This document shows, one piece after another, positions 7,910 to 17,354 of a stretch of 64,000 bases of DNA. Source of the stretch: Flavobacterium caseinilyticum (GTDB taxonomy: Bacteria > Bacteroidota > Bacteroidia > Flavobacteriales > Flavobacteriaceae); assembly GCF_004349085.1 (NCBI RefSeq), contig NZ_SMFM01000002.1, positions 372,001-436,000 on the forward strand, read 5' to 3'. The position numbers were made by a program, and so were the translations under genes. How positions within the stretch are numbered: position 1 is the stretch's first letter; the number at the start of each line of letters is the position of its first letter. The notes under the pieces are model-generated. The model was not told where the DNA came from. It was given only the letters and a program-made list of their open reading frames with translations, and did no database searches.

Positions 7910-9996
7910 TATTTCTTTGAAGGTTTGGATTTTTCAAATTCAAAGGAGCTTTCGGCTTTCTCGTTCAATACTATATAGGCATCGAATTTCTTTCCGGCTT
8001 TGCTTTTCATTCCTTTGATAAGGGAAGTTTTGCCTTTATTGACAAGGCTTTCTACATCAGCTATACCGATTTGCATACCACATACATTTCGGAACTGTAA
8101 CCAGTTGCAGACCTCATCAGGGCATTTGACAATTTTATCCCTAATGATAAGTTGTTGTTTTTTGCATTTGGGGCAGACAAGCTTGGGCATGTTGGTTTGT
8201 GCAATCGACGTTTGCAGCAATTCATTGGTAATGGACGCTGCGTAGGTTTCCATTTCCTTTTGAAAGGTTCCAGCATCTGCCTCATTATTTTCAATTTTCT
8301 GTAAAGCAACTTCCCACTCTGCAGTCATCGTTACATCGGCAATTTTCTTGTCTTTGATCAGTTCATACACTTGCAATCCTTTTTCAGTAGGTATCAGGGA
8401 TTTCAATTCTCTTTGGATATAATTACGGGCAAACAAAGTTTCGATGATGGCGGCTCTTGTGGCAGGTGTACCGATACCGATGTTTTGTAATGCCCTTCGC
8501 TCTTCCTCATTTTCTATCTCCTTTCCGGCAGTTTCCATAGCCGATAAAAGTCCTGCTTCGGTATAAAGCGCAGGCGGTTTGGTTTTCTTTTCAAGAACAG
8601 AGACATCTTTGATTTTAAGTTCATCACCTTTTTTCAGTTCGGGTAGTTCCTGCACAGGTTCGGCATCATTATCGACAAAACTGCCTTTGATGGAACGCCA
8701 GCCTGGTTGCAATATCTTGCAGCCTTTCAAGGCAAAATCATAATGCAATGCCTGTAAAATAATATCGGTTATCTCTTTTGTACAGGCCTGTGAAATTGCT
8801 TCCAATAGTCGAAGGACAATCATATTGTAAATCGAATTTTCCTTCGCTGGTAATGCTGAAGGGATTTTATCCGTAATCAGCAGACCATGATGATCGGTAA
8901 CCCGCAAGTCATTCACGATACGTTTATTGAAATGCCCCCACTTCACTTTGGCGACCGCTTCCTTGCAGGTTCCCATGTCCTGCAAAGCCCTGATAAGATA
9001 GGGGATTTCTGCCCATATATCTTCAGGGATATATTTGCTTCCGGTACGTGGATAGGTAATAAATTTCTTTTCATACAGGCTTTGGGCAATGTTCAAGGTT
9101 TCTTCAGCCGTCAGATTCAACTTTTTATTGGCTTCTTTTTGCAAGCCAGTCAGATCAAACAGCAAAGGCGGTTGTTCCGTCACATTTTTGGTTTCTACAG
9201 TGGTGACAGTAACTGTATTTCCATTTCTTTCGATGGACTTTAATATATTTTCCACCAGCTTTTTATCTTGCCATTTGTTTTTGGAAAGACTTTTAAAGTC
9301 TATGAACTCTTTTGTATGGGACACCTGTATTTGCCAGTATTGCTGCACCGAAAAATTTCTATTTTCCAGATAACGCCTGCATATCAAAGCAAGTGTAGGT
9401 GTCTGCACTCTTCCAAGCGAATAAATCCCGTTGCCTGCGGCAATGCTTAATGCCTGAGAAGCGTTGATGCCCAAAAGCCAATCAGCTCGGCTCCTGCCCT
9501 GCGCTGCCTGATATAATCCGTCAAAATCGCTACCAGGTTTTAGGTTGTCAAAACCCTGCTTGATTGCCTTTTCGGTCAGCGAACTAATCCAAAGACGTTC
9601 AAAGGGTTTGTTGCTTTTGAGGTATTCATAGATATAGCGGAATATCAGTTCACCCTCACGCCCGGCATCAGTTGCGACAATTATCTTTTCACTACGGTCA
9701 ATGAGATGTTCAATTACCTTTAACTGCTTTAACGCTCCTGCATCTGCTGTATAGATTTTGTCTTTTTTGACTTTTCGGACGGTCAATAAAAAAGGATTGG
9801 GAAGTATCGGCAGGGACGATTTCTGAAACCCGGAAATGCCGTAATCTTCCGGCATACCCAATCCCACCAAATGTCCAAAAGCCCACGTAACATAATAGCC
9901 GTTACCTGTCAGATAACCATCCTTTTTTTCGGAGGCTCCCAACAGGCTGGCTATTTCCCTTGCTACACTTGGTTTTTCTGCAATCACTGCTTTCAT
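7909..9996 (-). CDS. topB: DNA topoisomerase III
   Basis: This 695-aa type IA topoisomerase relaxes or decatenates single-stranded regions. The Toprim domain starts at residue 1 (AEKPS) with acidic residues in VATDAGREGE around 107-116. The catalytic tyrosine is Y315 in FITYPRT. A C-terminal zinc-ribbon-like segment has CPKC and a second Cys pair near residues 620-640. Topoisomerase III is a standard resident of Bacteroidota conjugative elements and probably aids processing of transfer intermediates. It is followed by the translationally coupled ORF6N gene and preceded by the DUF3945 gene 21 bp upstream, forming one operon. Confidence 0.95.
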   Translation of the reverse strand: MKAVIAEKPSVAREIASLLGASEKKDGYLTGNGYYVTWAFGHLVGLGMPEDYGISGFQKSSLPILPNPFLLTVRKVKKDKIYTADAGALKQLKVIEHLIDRSEKIIVATDAGREGELIFRYIYEYLKSNKPFERLWISSLTEKAIKQGFDNLKPGSDFDGLYQAAQGRSRADWLLGINASQALSIAAGNGIYSLGRVQTPTLALICRRYLENRNFSVQQYWQIQVSHTKEFIDFKSLSKNKWQDKKLVENILKSIERNGNTVTVTTVETKNVTEQPPLLFDLTGLQKEANKKLNLTAEETLNIAQSLYEKKFITYPRTGSKYIPEDIWAEIPYLIRALQDMGTCKEAVAKVKWGHFNKRIVNDLRVTDHHGLLITDKIPSALPAKENSIYNMIVLRLLEAISQACTKEITDIILQALHYDFALKGCKILQPGWRSIKGSFVDNDAEPVQELPELKKGDELKIKDVSVLEKKTKPPALYTEAGLLSAMETAGKEIENEEERRALQNIGIGTPATRAAIIETLFARNYIQRELKSLIPTEKGLQVYELIKDKKIADVTMTAEWEVALQKIENNEADAGTFQKEMETYAASITNELLQTSIAQTNMPKLVCPKCKKQQLIIRDKIVKCPDEVCNWLQFRNVCGMQIGIADVESLVNKGKTSLIKGMKSKAGKKFDAYIVLNEKAESSFEFEKSKPSKK

Positions 9997-10017
9997 AATT
10001 CAATACATTTATAGTGA

Positions 10018-11469
10018 TTACCTTTTTATGCCTTTGGATTTGGCAGGTGCTTTGGTTTTTTCCTCTTGCTCCTGCTGTTCCTTGCTGTCGGGGCCTTTTT
10101 GTCCCGAATTCAAAGGCTCTTTAATATTCTTGGTTGCTTCATCTGTTTTGCCTTGTGAATTAACCGCCGTTTGCGTTTTGTGAGCTTCGGTAGGCTTCGC
10201 GTGCTCTTTGACCTGATTCGGATTTTGAAAAGAGAAATCCGTCTTATTTGTTTCCTTGTTGAAAGTGATGTAACCATTATATTCCTTGCCTTTCTTATCC
10301 ACTAAGCCGATAACATATACGGTTTGGCCGTCTTTGAACTTTTGATATTGCTCATTATCCAGTTCTTTACCTCGAAAGGTTTTAGGGGCTTCCTTCGACT
10401 GGCTTTGCTGATTGTTTTGCGTTTGCTTATTGGTATTATTTCTGTCAAACAAGAACTCTACAAAACGTTTGTCGGCATTGAATTGTACCTCTGCATCAAA
10501 CGAAGTTCCTTTTTTGGAAGTCATACCCTCTATATGAAGCGGCTTACCCTCCATTAGGGTTTGCTTTTGTACATCATCCAGTTTCACGCCTTTGATCTCA
10601 TCAGGGATTTTGATTTTGTCTGTTCGCAGAGCAACAAGCTCATTAGTCAGCCTATCCACGCTGACAATAGAGGGAATGGTCTCATTCGTTTTCGGGTTGG
10701 TCAAATTGACCACCCGGCCCATATTGCCTGTTTGGAGCAGGTTGTCTTTATCTTCCTTGCTGAACTCGTGACCGAAAAAAGCATAATTAAGGTTCGGCAC
10801 TTTTCGGATACCATGAATGGCAACTACAACCTGCCCGTCATCATTGTGTTGCAGAGATAAGCGGGCATCCATGCGGGTAACCGCTGTACCGAGGTTAAGA
10901 CTGACAGGCACAAGCTCATTGGTCTTGTAGCCTCTCAATAGCGGATCAAGCAGGTTCATTTTTTCGAGCTTCTCTTTGCTCAAACCGAGGTTGTTCATGG
11001 TTTCCCAATCGATCTGTTCCGGTTTGTAGCGGTACTCGCTTGTTTCCGGTGTTGTTTGTGTTGTTTCCATACTATTCTGATTTTCTTGTTTATGATCCTG
11101 ACCAGGTTCCTCTTTCACTTCGTGTTGTCTCATTAATTGATCGCCTTCAAGTGTTGGGTGATCTACCTGTTTTTGCATTTTTTTTGCTGTATTAATAGCC
11201 AATGGTGCGGGAACGTTAAAGAATGAGAAATTGGTAGGATTCTTCAACTGACTGAAGAAATTAGATAAGAAATTGGAAAATAAATCCCCCTGCTTATCTA
11301 CCCGCATAAACTGGTTCTGATTTTTTTTTGTAGGTTCAACGGTTTCCAGCTTGCCATTTTCATCAATGCCCTTTACAGCCTGAATTTTCTTTTTCTCTTT
11401 ATCCAGCACCAATAATATCTCGGATAATTGTTCGGGAGATCGTGATTTATCTAAAGTTTGTTCGCTCAT
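10018..11469 (-). CDS. DUF3945/DUF4099-type conjugative element protein
   Basis: This 483-aa, Gln/Lys-rich hydrophilic protein has repeated modules (TLMEGKPLHIEGM followed by DAEVQFN; KFKDGQTVYVIGL followed by NGYITFN). Each resembles the short repeated beta unit of DUF3945, and the segment starting at about residue 155 (IDWETMNNLGLSKEKLEKM) matches the DUF4099/DUF3945 start. The C-terminal 80 residues are low-complexity and probably disordered. Such proteins are found next to topB on Bacteroidota integrative elements and have no established biochemical role. It is co-directional with topB and the HTH gene. Confidence 0.85.
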   Translation of the reverse strand: MSEQTLDKSRSPEQLSEILLVLDKEKKKIQAVKGIDENGKLETVEPTKKNQNQFMRVDKQGDLFSNFLSNFFSQLKNPTNFSFFNVPAPLAINTAKKMQKQVDHPTLEGDQLMRQHEVKEEPGQDHKQENQNSMETTQTTPETSEYRYKPEQIDWETMNNLGLSKEKLEKMNLLDPLLRGYKTNELVPVSLNLGTAVTRMDARLSLQHNDDGQVVVAIHGIRKVPNLNYAFFGHEFSKEDKDNLLQTGNMGRVVNLTNPKTNETIPSIVSVDRLTNELVALRTDKIKIPDEIKGVKLDDVQKQTLMEGKPLHIEGMTSKKGTSFDAEVQFNADKRFVEFLFDRNNTNKQTQNNQQSQSKEAPKTFRGKELDNEQYQKFKDGQTVYVIGLVDKKGKEYNGYITFNKETNKTDFSFQNPNQVKEHAKPTEAHKTQTAVNSQGKTDEATKNIKEPLNSGQKGPDSKEQQEQEEKTKAPAKSKGIKR

Positions 11470-11552
11470 AATTTGAAATATTTAAGTTCGACATCGAAAG
11501 TAAAAGAGGCATTCACTGCTTTTTACTAACTGGCATCCTTTGACACTATTTG

Positions 11553-11861
11553 TCACGAGTTGGCTTTTGTTTTAGGCATGGGAGCGGTAAAACTTTCCCT
11601 GACGAACTGGTGTACATCTGACAGTTTGTAATAAATTTTTCCGCTGATGGTATAATAAGGCAGCTTGCCAGAAGAGCGGTAACGCTGTAGAGATCGTGCA
11701 CTTATCTTCAACATTTGCAAAATATCCTGATTATCCAACAATTCTTCTCCATCAATAATAGTATGTTGATTTTTAGCCCCGCTTACCAATTCCATAAGGA
11801 TGTCAAATCGCTCCATGATTCGCTCCATCCAAGCCATAAATTCTATTCTGTCGATATTCAT
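11553..11861 (-). CDS. Excisionase-like helix-turn-helix protein (HTH_17)
   Basis: Of the 102 residues, positions about 42-90 form a winged HTH of the MerR/excisionase type: LDNQDILQMLKIS, then SLQRYRSSGKLPYY, then KIYYKLSDVHQFV. The N-terminal helix (MAWMERIMERFDILMELV) may dimerise. Small proteins of this kind precede topB/DUF3945 blocks in Bacteroidota ICEs and probably control excision or operon expression. The gap to the DUF3945 gene is 83 bp. Confidence 0.88.
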   Translation of the reverse strand: MNIDRIEFMAWMERIMERFDILMELVSGAKNQHTIIDGEELLDNQDILQMLKISARSLQRYRSSGKLPYYTISGKIYYKLSDVHQFVRESFTAPMPKTKANS

Positions 11862-12087
11862 ATAGATATGTTTTAATCAATTATTAGTTTTCGATTAATG
11901 ATATATGCAAAATTGGAGGCTATTTGTTGTATTTTCTGCCAAGCTTTACCAATTGAAAATCATGATTTTGGAAATTTCTAGAATACAGACAATTATTAAT
12001 AATTAAACTAATTTTGAATTTACACTATCAAAGAAACTCGAATTGGAGAAACATTTTGCCAATGGGTAAGGATGGGTAGATATAAAA

Positions 12088-12113
12088 AAAGCAGTGTAAT
12101 AAAACACTGCTTT
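12088..12113. terminator. Hairpin terminator after RteC gene
   Basis: A 10-bp perfect stem, AAAGCAGTGT paired with ACACTGCTTT, has a 6-nt loop. It is flanked by A-runs on the left, which read as T-runs for the minus-strand RteC gene ending 24 bp away. Confidence 0.8.
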
Positions 12114-12137
12114 AAAATGATAGAAGATTATAATTAT

Positions 12138-12989
12138 TTATAAATCTTTATCCATATACTGCTCTAAAGAAGATTTGAGCTGGTCTAAAAATAAAGTGCG
12201 ATTACCTGCACGGTCTTTCATACGATGAAACGCATGATGAATATCCCCCAATTGTGTACGGAATAATAGCTGAAAAACTAAACTAATTTTACGGATTCCG
12301 ATTTTACCATTCGAAATCGCACCAGATACGTATAGGGCATAAATCAATTCTATCATCGCGTTTTTAGATTCTGTCCAAAAGATATCTTTGGTAGATTCTG
12401 CATTTTGTAAAACCATATCAGGTTTGTCGACAGGATTGATTTTGAGAATCAAGTAATTATAAAGCAATTCATCGGCTATAATGCGCGACACTTTGTAATC
12501 ATAATAAGTAGAGAATTGAGTATCAACTTCAAAGATAAAGCTGTTAAGGCCCGTATTAAGATTTATTTTTCCTAATTTAAAAAAATCATGATCTCTATCT
12601 GTCCGTCCTGAACGATAATACCGGTAAAAATCAGAATTACAGATATGTTCTTTGTATTCATTCTTTAACTGCTGTAATTCACAGGAAAAGTATTTATAGT
12701 ACATTTTACCACTGTTTACTGGACAAGAGGTCTCTATTCTATACACTTTGTTATAATAAATCAACTTTCCAAGTATTTGTGGCTTAATTATCCTAAAAAA
12801 TTCAATTTCTTCATTTTCTTCTGTAAAATGATGATCCAGAACACGTTTTTTCATATCTGAAAGTAAATCCTGAAGAAAAACAATCATACGATAGGATTCA
12901 TCAATAACATGTACTGATTCCAAACTTATTTCCTGTTCTTTTTTCAGTATACTGTAAAGAGCATCTTTATAAGTAGACTCCATCATCAT
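12138..12989 (-). CDS. rteC: RteC family regulator of conjugative transposon transfer
   Basis: The 283-aa protein shows the RteC family signature: EIEFFRIIKPQILGKLIYYN around residues 62-81, followed by a YYRSGRTDRDHDFF segment near 145-160. In CTnDOT, RteC activates excision genes in response to RteA/RteB signalling; here no RteA/B pair is visible in the window. It stands alone with its own terminator and about 110 bp of upstream sequence. Its presence next to HTH, DUF3945 and topB marks this end of the window as part of an integrative conjugative element. Regulation is inferred by family. Confidence 0.9.
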   Translation of the reverse strand: MMMESTYKDALYSILKKEQEISLESVHVIDESYRMIVFLQDLLSDMKKRVLDHHFTEENEEIEFFRIIKPQILGKLIYYNKVYRIETSCPVNSGKMYYKYFSCELQQLKNEYKEHICNSDFYRYYRSGRTDRDHDFFKLGKINLNTGLNSFIFEVDTQFSTYYDYKVSRIIADELLYNYLILKINPVDKPDMVLQNAESTKDIFWTESKNAMIELIYALYVSGAISNGKIGIRKISLVFQLLFRTQLGDIHHAFHRMKDRAGNRTLFLDQLKSSLEQYMDKDL

Positions 12990-13103
12990 AATAACTAATA
13001 AAACGAATAATTAATTCATTTGTATATTTCATTGCAGACAGCATTAAATGATTCAATCCCTTTTTCAAACATTTTTTTAATATTAGTTGTCAATATACTT
13101 TCG

Positions 13104-15533
13104 TCATTTTGCAATTGATTTGTAATCATTTTGCAAAGTATTCATAAGTTCCATTGCGTAATTATCTCTTGTCTGAACATAGGCTACTTTTGGAATTATC
13201 CTAGCTCCTAATTTTCTTTTTTCAAATGAGGCTGAAACTCCAAAATCTATCTTTTGAAGCTGCAACTCATTAGCTCTTTTTATGGTTTGAAATAACAATT
13301 GCCTGTACAGTTGGTATTCTTTTGCCCATTTATAATCCATACCTATTAATTCCGGGACATAGGTATGATTGTCGTTTTTGTAGCAAAACATAATTCCTAT
13401 GAATGGATTTTCGGGCTCTGCTTTCAAGGCTAATATTATAAATTCCCAGTTGGGACTGTCATTCATGCTTTCGAAAATTTCTTGTGTATATCGGAATGTA
13501 TTGATAGCGTAATTATTGTCTTTCACATTGTTGTAGAGTTGATATGCTCTTGCTATTTCTGATTTGCTCAATTTATCTTTTATTACAAACTCATAGTACT
13601 TCTCATAAGGTTCTATCTCTTTATTGAAATGTTTACGGGAACGCAGCGACAACGTTTTTGTAAACTCTTCGTATGAATGCCAAACTTGGTTTTCAATTAG
13701 ACAGGATTCCGGCATGTCTATTTTGAAATAACCTTGTTCTACTATTGTTTTGTTGTAGCTGTTGTCTTTTTCGAAATCTCTTAAAACTAGCATATCTGCA
13801 TTTAAGTCATTGTATTTTTCTTCCAGCTTATCCAATAATAGTTTCAATGCTTTTTCTGCCAAAGGATGTTCCTGATTGATGAAGCAGTGTTTTCCTTCGG
13901 TGAATAGAGAACCCATACCCAATACTCTTGAGGTGAGGTATAAAGGATTAGTCTTTCTTATTTCTTCCAAATGGATGGAGACCGATTCAGTAGCCAGCAT
14001 GTCATCTTTCCAAAGGCCGTAGGTAAAAAAGGTCATTAATACTACGGTACCTTTGTTGTCTTTAATAGTGAAATAATAAAAATCCCATTGGTTTGTTGGA
14101 TCCGGATGCTGGCTAAATGTTTTTTCTAAATAAACCAGTCCTTCCCAATCAAAGATATTTTGTTTTCCCATGTATTGGTTCCATTCATCTTTTATGATAT
14201 CTTGAATGGTATTTTTTTCTTCGATAAAAAGCTCCTGCTCTTTTGATTCTGAAATGTTTTCTGCTTTTTTACTGTCCATTCCAAAAGCCTGTCTGATTTT
14301 GATCTCGCTATTATTTGTTTCTTCCAATGCTTTAGGAAAATGATATTCCATCGCTTCAGCCAAGGCTGTAATGTCCTGTTGTTGATTGTGACTGGATAGC
14401 GTAATTCTAATTCCAGTATTCTTGATTGGTACAGCAGGATAAATCCCCAAATTCAGGAAAAAGCCTTCCTTGAATAAACGTTTCACAAAGTTATAGGCCG
14501 TTGCGGGTGTACCCATTCCCAAAAAGAAAACTGGCGAATCGTTTTTTGAAATTATGGAAAGGTTTCCTTGAGACAGCAATTGGTTGAAGTAAGCAATTTT
14601 ATTCGCCAAATCTTTTTGCATCAATTCTATTTCAGGAGATAGATGGATGCCTGCTGAGGCAATTGCAGCCGCTACAGAGGCAGGTTCTAACTGAGCGGAA
14701 AAGGTTAACGGCCCGCCAAAATTTTTGATTTTGTCCCTCAATTTTTGATTCTTGCAAAATACTGTTGCACCACTGGCTCCGAAGGTTTTACTTAGAGTAC
14801 TTACCACAATGCAATTTTCAGGCAGTTCTTTGATAGCGTCAAAAACAAAACCGGTTCCGTTTTTGCCTTTCCAACTCATTCCGTGGACATCGTCAAAATA
14901 AAGGTTTAGTTGTGTATATTTTTGAGTCAAAGCCAATAATTCTGGGATGGGTGCATAATCACCAAACATGGAATATACACCATCAGCCATGTACCATATT
15001 TTGTTGCATTTGGTGGTTAGTTGCTTGATTTTATCTTCTAGCATATCCAAATTACTGTGTCTTATCAGTTCTACTGGAATTCCCCTTAGTTTTAAAAGTT
15101 GACATGCATTTTGGACGCTCCAATGCACCTGATGATCCATTATTACGGCATCCTCATCTCTAATGAGTGTTGGAATAATAGCTAAATGCCCCAGCGTACT
15201 GTTCTTGGTTATAATAGGAGGAATATCATACATTTGTTCTATTTTGCTTTCTAATTCATAGTATAGTGGATGTGAAATGTATGATTTTGACAACGGAAAT
15301 TGTGTGCCATAATCCCGAATGGCTTGAATTGCAGCTTCTTTGAGTCTATTATCTTGTTCTAAACCAAGATATCCTGTTGTGCCGAAATGAAACATTTCTT
15401 TTCCTTTGATTTGTATGGTTCTTCCTGTCAATACTTTGTCTTCAGCATATAAGTGCAATACGCCTTCTTTTTTTGCTCCTGATAAAACCTCATCGACCGT
15501 ATCAATGAAATTGTTGTGCTTGATTTTTGCCAT
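13104..15533 (-). CDS. Bifunctional alpha-oxoamine synthase (AONS-like) / GNAT-type acyltransferase
   Basis: Residues about 40-405 are a fold-type I PLP enzyme of the AONS/KBL/SPT/CqsA group: DDVHG at 214-218 (Asp and His contacting PLP) and the PLP lysine K249 in STLSKTFGASG. This family condenses an acyl thioester with an amino acid and releases CO2. Residues about 450-809 read as a GNAT-like domain (LALKAEPENPFIGIMFCY, then LYRQLLFQTIKRANELQ). The 809-aa length shows a fusion, since stand-alone AONS proteins are about 400 aa. Products could be a sulfonolipid or ceramide-like base, or a signal-type aminoketone, which the second domain might acylate. The substrate is not readable. It is divergent from a SpoIIAA-like gene and has tandem 21-bp-spaced motifs upstream. 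Confidence 0.85.
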   Translation of the reverse strand: MAKIKHNNFIDTVDEVLSGAKKEGVLHLYAEDKVLTGRTIQIKGKEMFHFGTTGYLGLEQDNRLKEAAIQAIRDYGTQFPLSKSYISHPLYYELESKIEQMYDIPPIITKNSTLGHLAIIPTLIRDEDAVIMDHQVHWSVQNACQLLKLRGIPVELIRHSNLDMLEDKIKQLTTKCNKIWYMADGVYSMFGDYAPIPELLALTQKYTQLNLYFDDVHGMSWKGKNGTGFVFDAIKELPENCIVVSTLSKTFGASGATVFCKNQKLRDKIKNFGGPLTFSAQLEPASVAAAIASAGIHLSPEIELMQKDLANKIAYFNQLLSQGNLSIISKNDSPVFFLGMGTPATAYNFVKRLFKEGFFLNLGIYPAVPIKNTGIRITLSSHNQQQDITALAEAMEYHFPKALEETNNSEIKIRQAFGMDSKKAENISESKEQELFIEEKNTIQDIIKDEWNQYMGKQNIFDWEGLVYLEKTFSQHPDPTNQWDFYYFTIKDNKGTVVLMTFFTYGLWKDDMLATESVSIHLEEIRKTNPLYLTSRVLGMGSLFTEGKHCFINQEHPLAEKALKLLLDKLEEKYNDLNADMLVLRDFEKDNSYNKTIVEQGYFKIDMPESCLIENQVWHSYEEFTKTLSLRSRKHFNKEIEPYEKYYEFVIKDKLSKSEIARAYQLYNNVKDNNYAINTFRYTQEIFESMNDSPNWEFIILALKAEPENPFIGIMFCYKNDNHTYVPELIGMDYKWAKEYQLYRQLLFQTIKRANELQLQKIDFGVSASFEKRKLGARIIPKVAYVQTRDNYAMELMNTLQNDYKSIAK

Positions 15534-15650
15534 ATTATTTAAATTTAAGTTATTTAAATGTAAAATTTTGTAAGTACTTCTTTCTTACTGGATACTATTT
15601 TTGGGTAAAAATCTGAATAAATAATGAATCGTATTGTATGAAATATCATA

Positions 15651-15690
15651 AACTCCCGATATGGTAAGACATACTCCCGATTTGATAACT
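15651..15690. promoter_or_regulatory. Tandem operator-like repeats A and B (21-bp spacing)
   Basis: CTCCCGATATGGTAAG at 15653 and CTCCCGATTTGATAAC at 15674 are direct repeats exactly 21 bp apart (two helical turns), in the divergent region between the AONS/GNAT gene and the SpoIIAA-like gene. The second copy differs by one base from a site at 17281. Direct repeats with this spacing suit AraC-family binding, and an AraC gene lies at 16226. Confidence 0.65.
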
Positions 15691-15786
15691 ACAATGCTAT
15701 TTTTAGTGATTTTCGCTGTTTTTATGCTTATTATAATTAGAATTATTACTATTTTTACAAATAACATCATATTTATCTAAAATCTT

Positions 15787-16170
15787 ATGAGGTTTTCAGC
15801 TAGTTACTTTGAGAATGAATATGCCCATTTTTGGATTCGAAATAGTATTCTTTTTTTTGAATACAAACCCAATGTTGTTATTGATTTAACTGTAGCCCAG
15901 CGCATTGTAGCCGATCGAATACAGATACAAAATGAAAAGGCTTATCCTATATTGTGCGATATCAGGGGTATTGTAGATTCTGACAAAGCTGCCAGAGATT
16001 ATTTGGCTCAATCTGGTTCCGTTTTGACAAAAGCTGTAAGTCTGGTTGGGCATCAAAGTATTTCTCTAATTATAACCTCTTTTTATCTTAAAATTGGTAA
16101 ACCAAGTGTTCCAACAAAGCTTTTTACTGATGAGTCAGCCGCTTTGGCTTTTTTGGAAGCTTACAAGTAA
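15787..16170 (+). CDS. SpoIIAA/STAS-like small protein (DUF7793-type)
   Basis: The 127-residue protein shows alternating beta strands and helices: FWIRNSILFFEY, then DLTVAQRIVADRIQIQN, then YPILCDIRGIVDSDKAARDY, then a C-terminal helix. This is the layout of small SpoIIAA-like proteins frequent in Bacteroidota. It has no signal peptide or membrane segment. It is 55 bp upstream of the PAS-AraC gene and divergent from the AONS/GNAT gene, so it likely belongs to the same regulatory unit, perhaps as a partner of the AraC protein. The fold assignment is moderate and the role unknown. Confidence 0.65.
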   Translation: MRFSASYFENEYAHFWIRNSILFFEYKPNVVIDLTVAQRIVADRIQIQNEKAYPILCDIRGIVDSDKAARDYLAQSGSVLTKAVSLVGHQSISLIITSFYLKIGKPSVPTKLFTDESAALAFLEAYK

Positions 16171-16225
16171 TATTATAAATCACTACTTTTAATAAATCTT
16201 TTAACTGGTACCTTATAGTTCCTAT

Positions 16226-17134
16226 ATGCAACAAGAAATTAATCAACAGCGTATTCAAAGTATGCATAAAATGCTTCTTGAGATGGGAAGTGGTAATTTT
16301 ACCAATCGCATCGAACGTACAGAGCAGGATGATGAACTGGAGGCATTGGTAGTGCTTGTTAACATGGTAGCAGAAGAAATGAAAGGATCTGTTTTTCATT
16401 GGGGCTTTATTAATCCTCACCATACTTATACCAATCTTGTTCAAACCACTGTTATTCTGGATACCGATTTTATTATCAGAAGTTATAATTCAGCTGTTCC
16501 TAAAGTATTAGGTTTTACTGATGAAATGCTCTATAATACTGCTTTCAGCAGTATACTCTCGAAGGAATCTTTACCCATTTGGGATAGTATTAAAGAATCC
16601 ATAATTCATGATGTTAACTATAATGGTACCTTGCAACTCATTTATATTACTCAAGAGCAATTGCTTGTACCTTGCTATTGCACCATTTCACGACTGATGC
16701 ACAGTACCAATATTTTAATCAGTTCGGTTACTACTGTTATTGATGAGACCATAGTGGCTAAAGCATTGGTTTCACCAGAAGATATTAATTTGCTTGGGGG
16801 GTTCAGTAGTTATTCTGATGTACAATTGATACAGCATGTCTATGATTATATTTTAAACCATTTGGATTCCCCGCTACCTTCTTTAAAAGAACTTTCTCAA
16901 ATTTTTGGAACCAATGATAATAAATTGAAACAGGGGTTTAAACTTTTATTTAAAACGAGTATTTATCAATTTTATGCTACTGAACGGTTGAAAAGAGCTC
17001 ATCTTTTGATCCAGCAAACAACAATACCCTTAAAAAGAATTGCAACTATTATGGGATTTAACACTTATCCCAATTTTTCAAGAACCTTTAAAAAACACTT
17101 TGATTATGCTCCTAATGCTATTGAGAGGAGGTAG
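16226..17134 (+). CDS. AraC family regulator with N-terminal PAS-like sensor
   Basis: Residues about 80-175 look like a PAS domain (ILDTDFIIRSYNSAVPKVLGF, cut here at VLGF), and residues 200-302 form the double HTH of AraC proteins (LKELSQIFGTNDNKLKQGFK; RIATIMGFNTYPNFSRTFKK). The first 70 residues carry a helical region resembling a HAMP-like linker (MLLEMGSGNFTNRIERTEQ) but no membrane segment. It probably senses a small ligand or redox state and binds the 21-bp-spaced CTCCCGA repeats at 15651 and 17259, which flank its operon. Regulator type is firm; target sites are inferred. Confidence 0.88.
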   Translation: MQQEINQQRIQSMHKMLLEMGSGNFTNRIERTEQDDELEALVVLVNMVAEEMKGSVFHWGFINPHHTYTNLVQTTVILDTDFIIRSYNSAVPKVLGFTDEMLYNTAFSSILSKESLPIWDSIKESIIHDVNYNGTLQLIYITQEQLLVPCYCTISRLMHSTNILISSVTTVIDETIVAKALVSPEDINLLGGFSSYSDVQLIQHVYDYILNHLDSPLPSLKELSQIFGTNDNKLKQGFKLLFKTSIYQFYATERLKRAHLLIQQTTIPLKRIATIMGFNTYPNFSRTFKKHFDYAPNAIERR

Positions 17135-17258
17135 AAGGTTTGAAATGGAAAGTTAGAGGTGAGGAGTAGGAATTAAATGCAAAATCAATGTCAATTCCAA
17201 CACGTAATGTTAACAAGGCGGTGAGAATAGGGAATACAAATTGCTCCCTTATTTAAAA

Positions 17259-17297
17259 ACTCCCTTTGGAGCAAGTTAAGCTCCCGAATTGATAACA
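17259..17297. promoter_or_regulatory. Tandem operator-like repeats C and D (21-bp spacing)
   Basis: CTCCCTTTGGAGCAAG at 17260 (weak copy) and CTCCCGAATTGATAAC at 17281 (15 of 16 bases equal to the 15674 site) are again 21 bp apart. They lie about 58 bp upstream of the MauE-like gene, suggesting shared control with the AONS/GNAT promoter. Confidence 0.6.
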
Positions 17298-17354
17298 CTT
17301 ATTCCCTTGTTTTTTCGGAATTTTATATCGGATTAAATCTTAAAGTTTGTCGAT

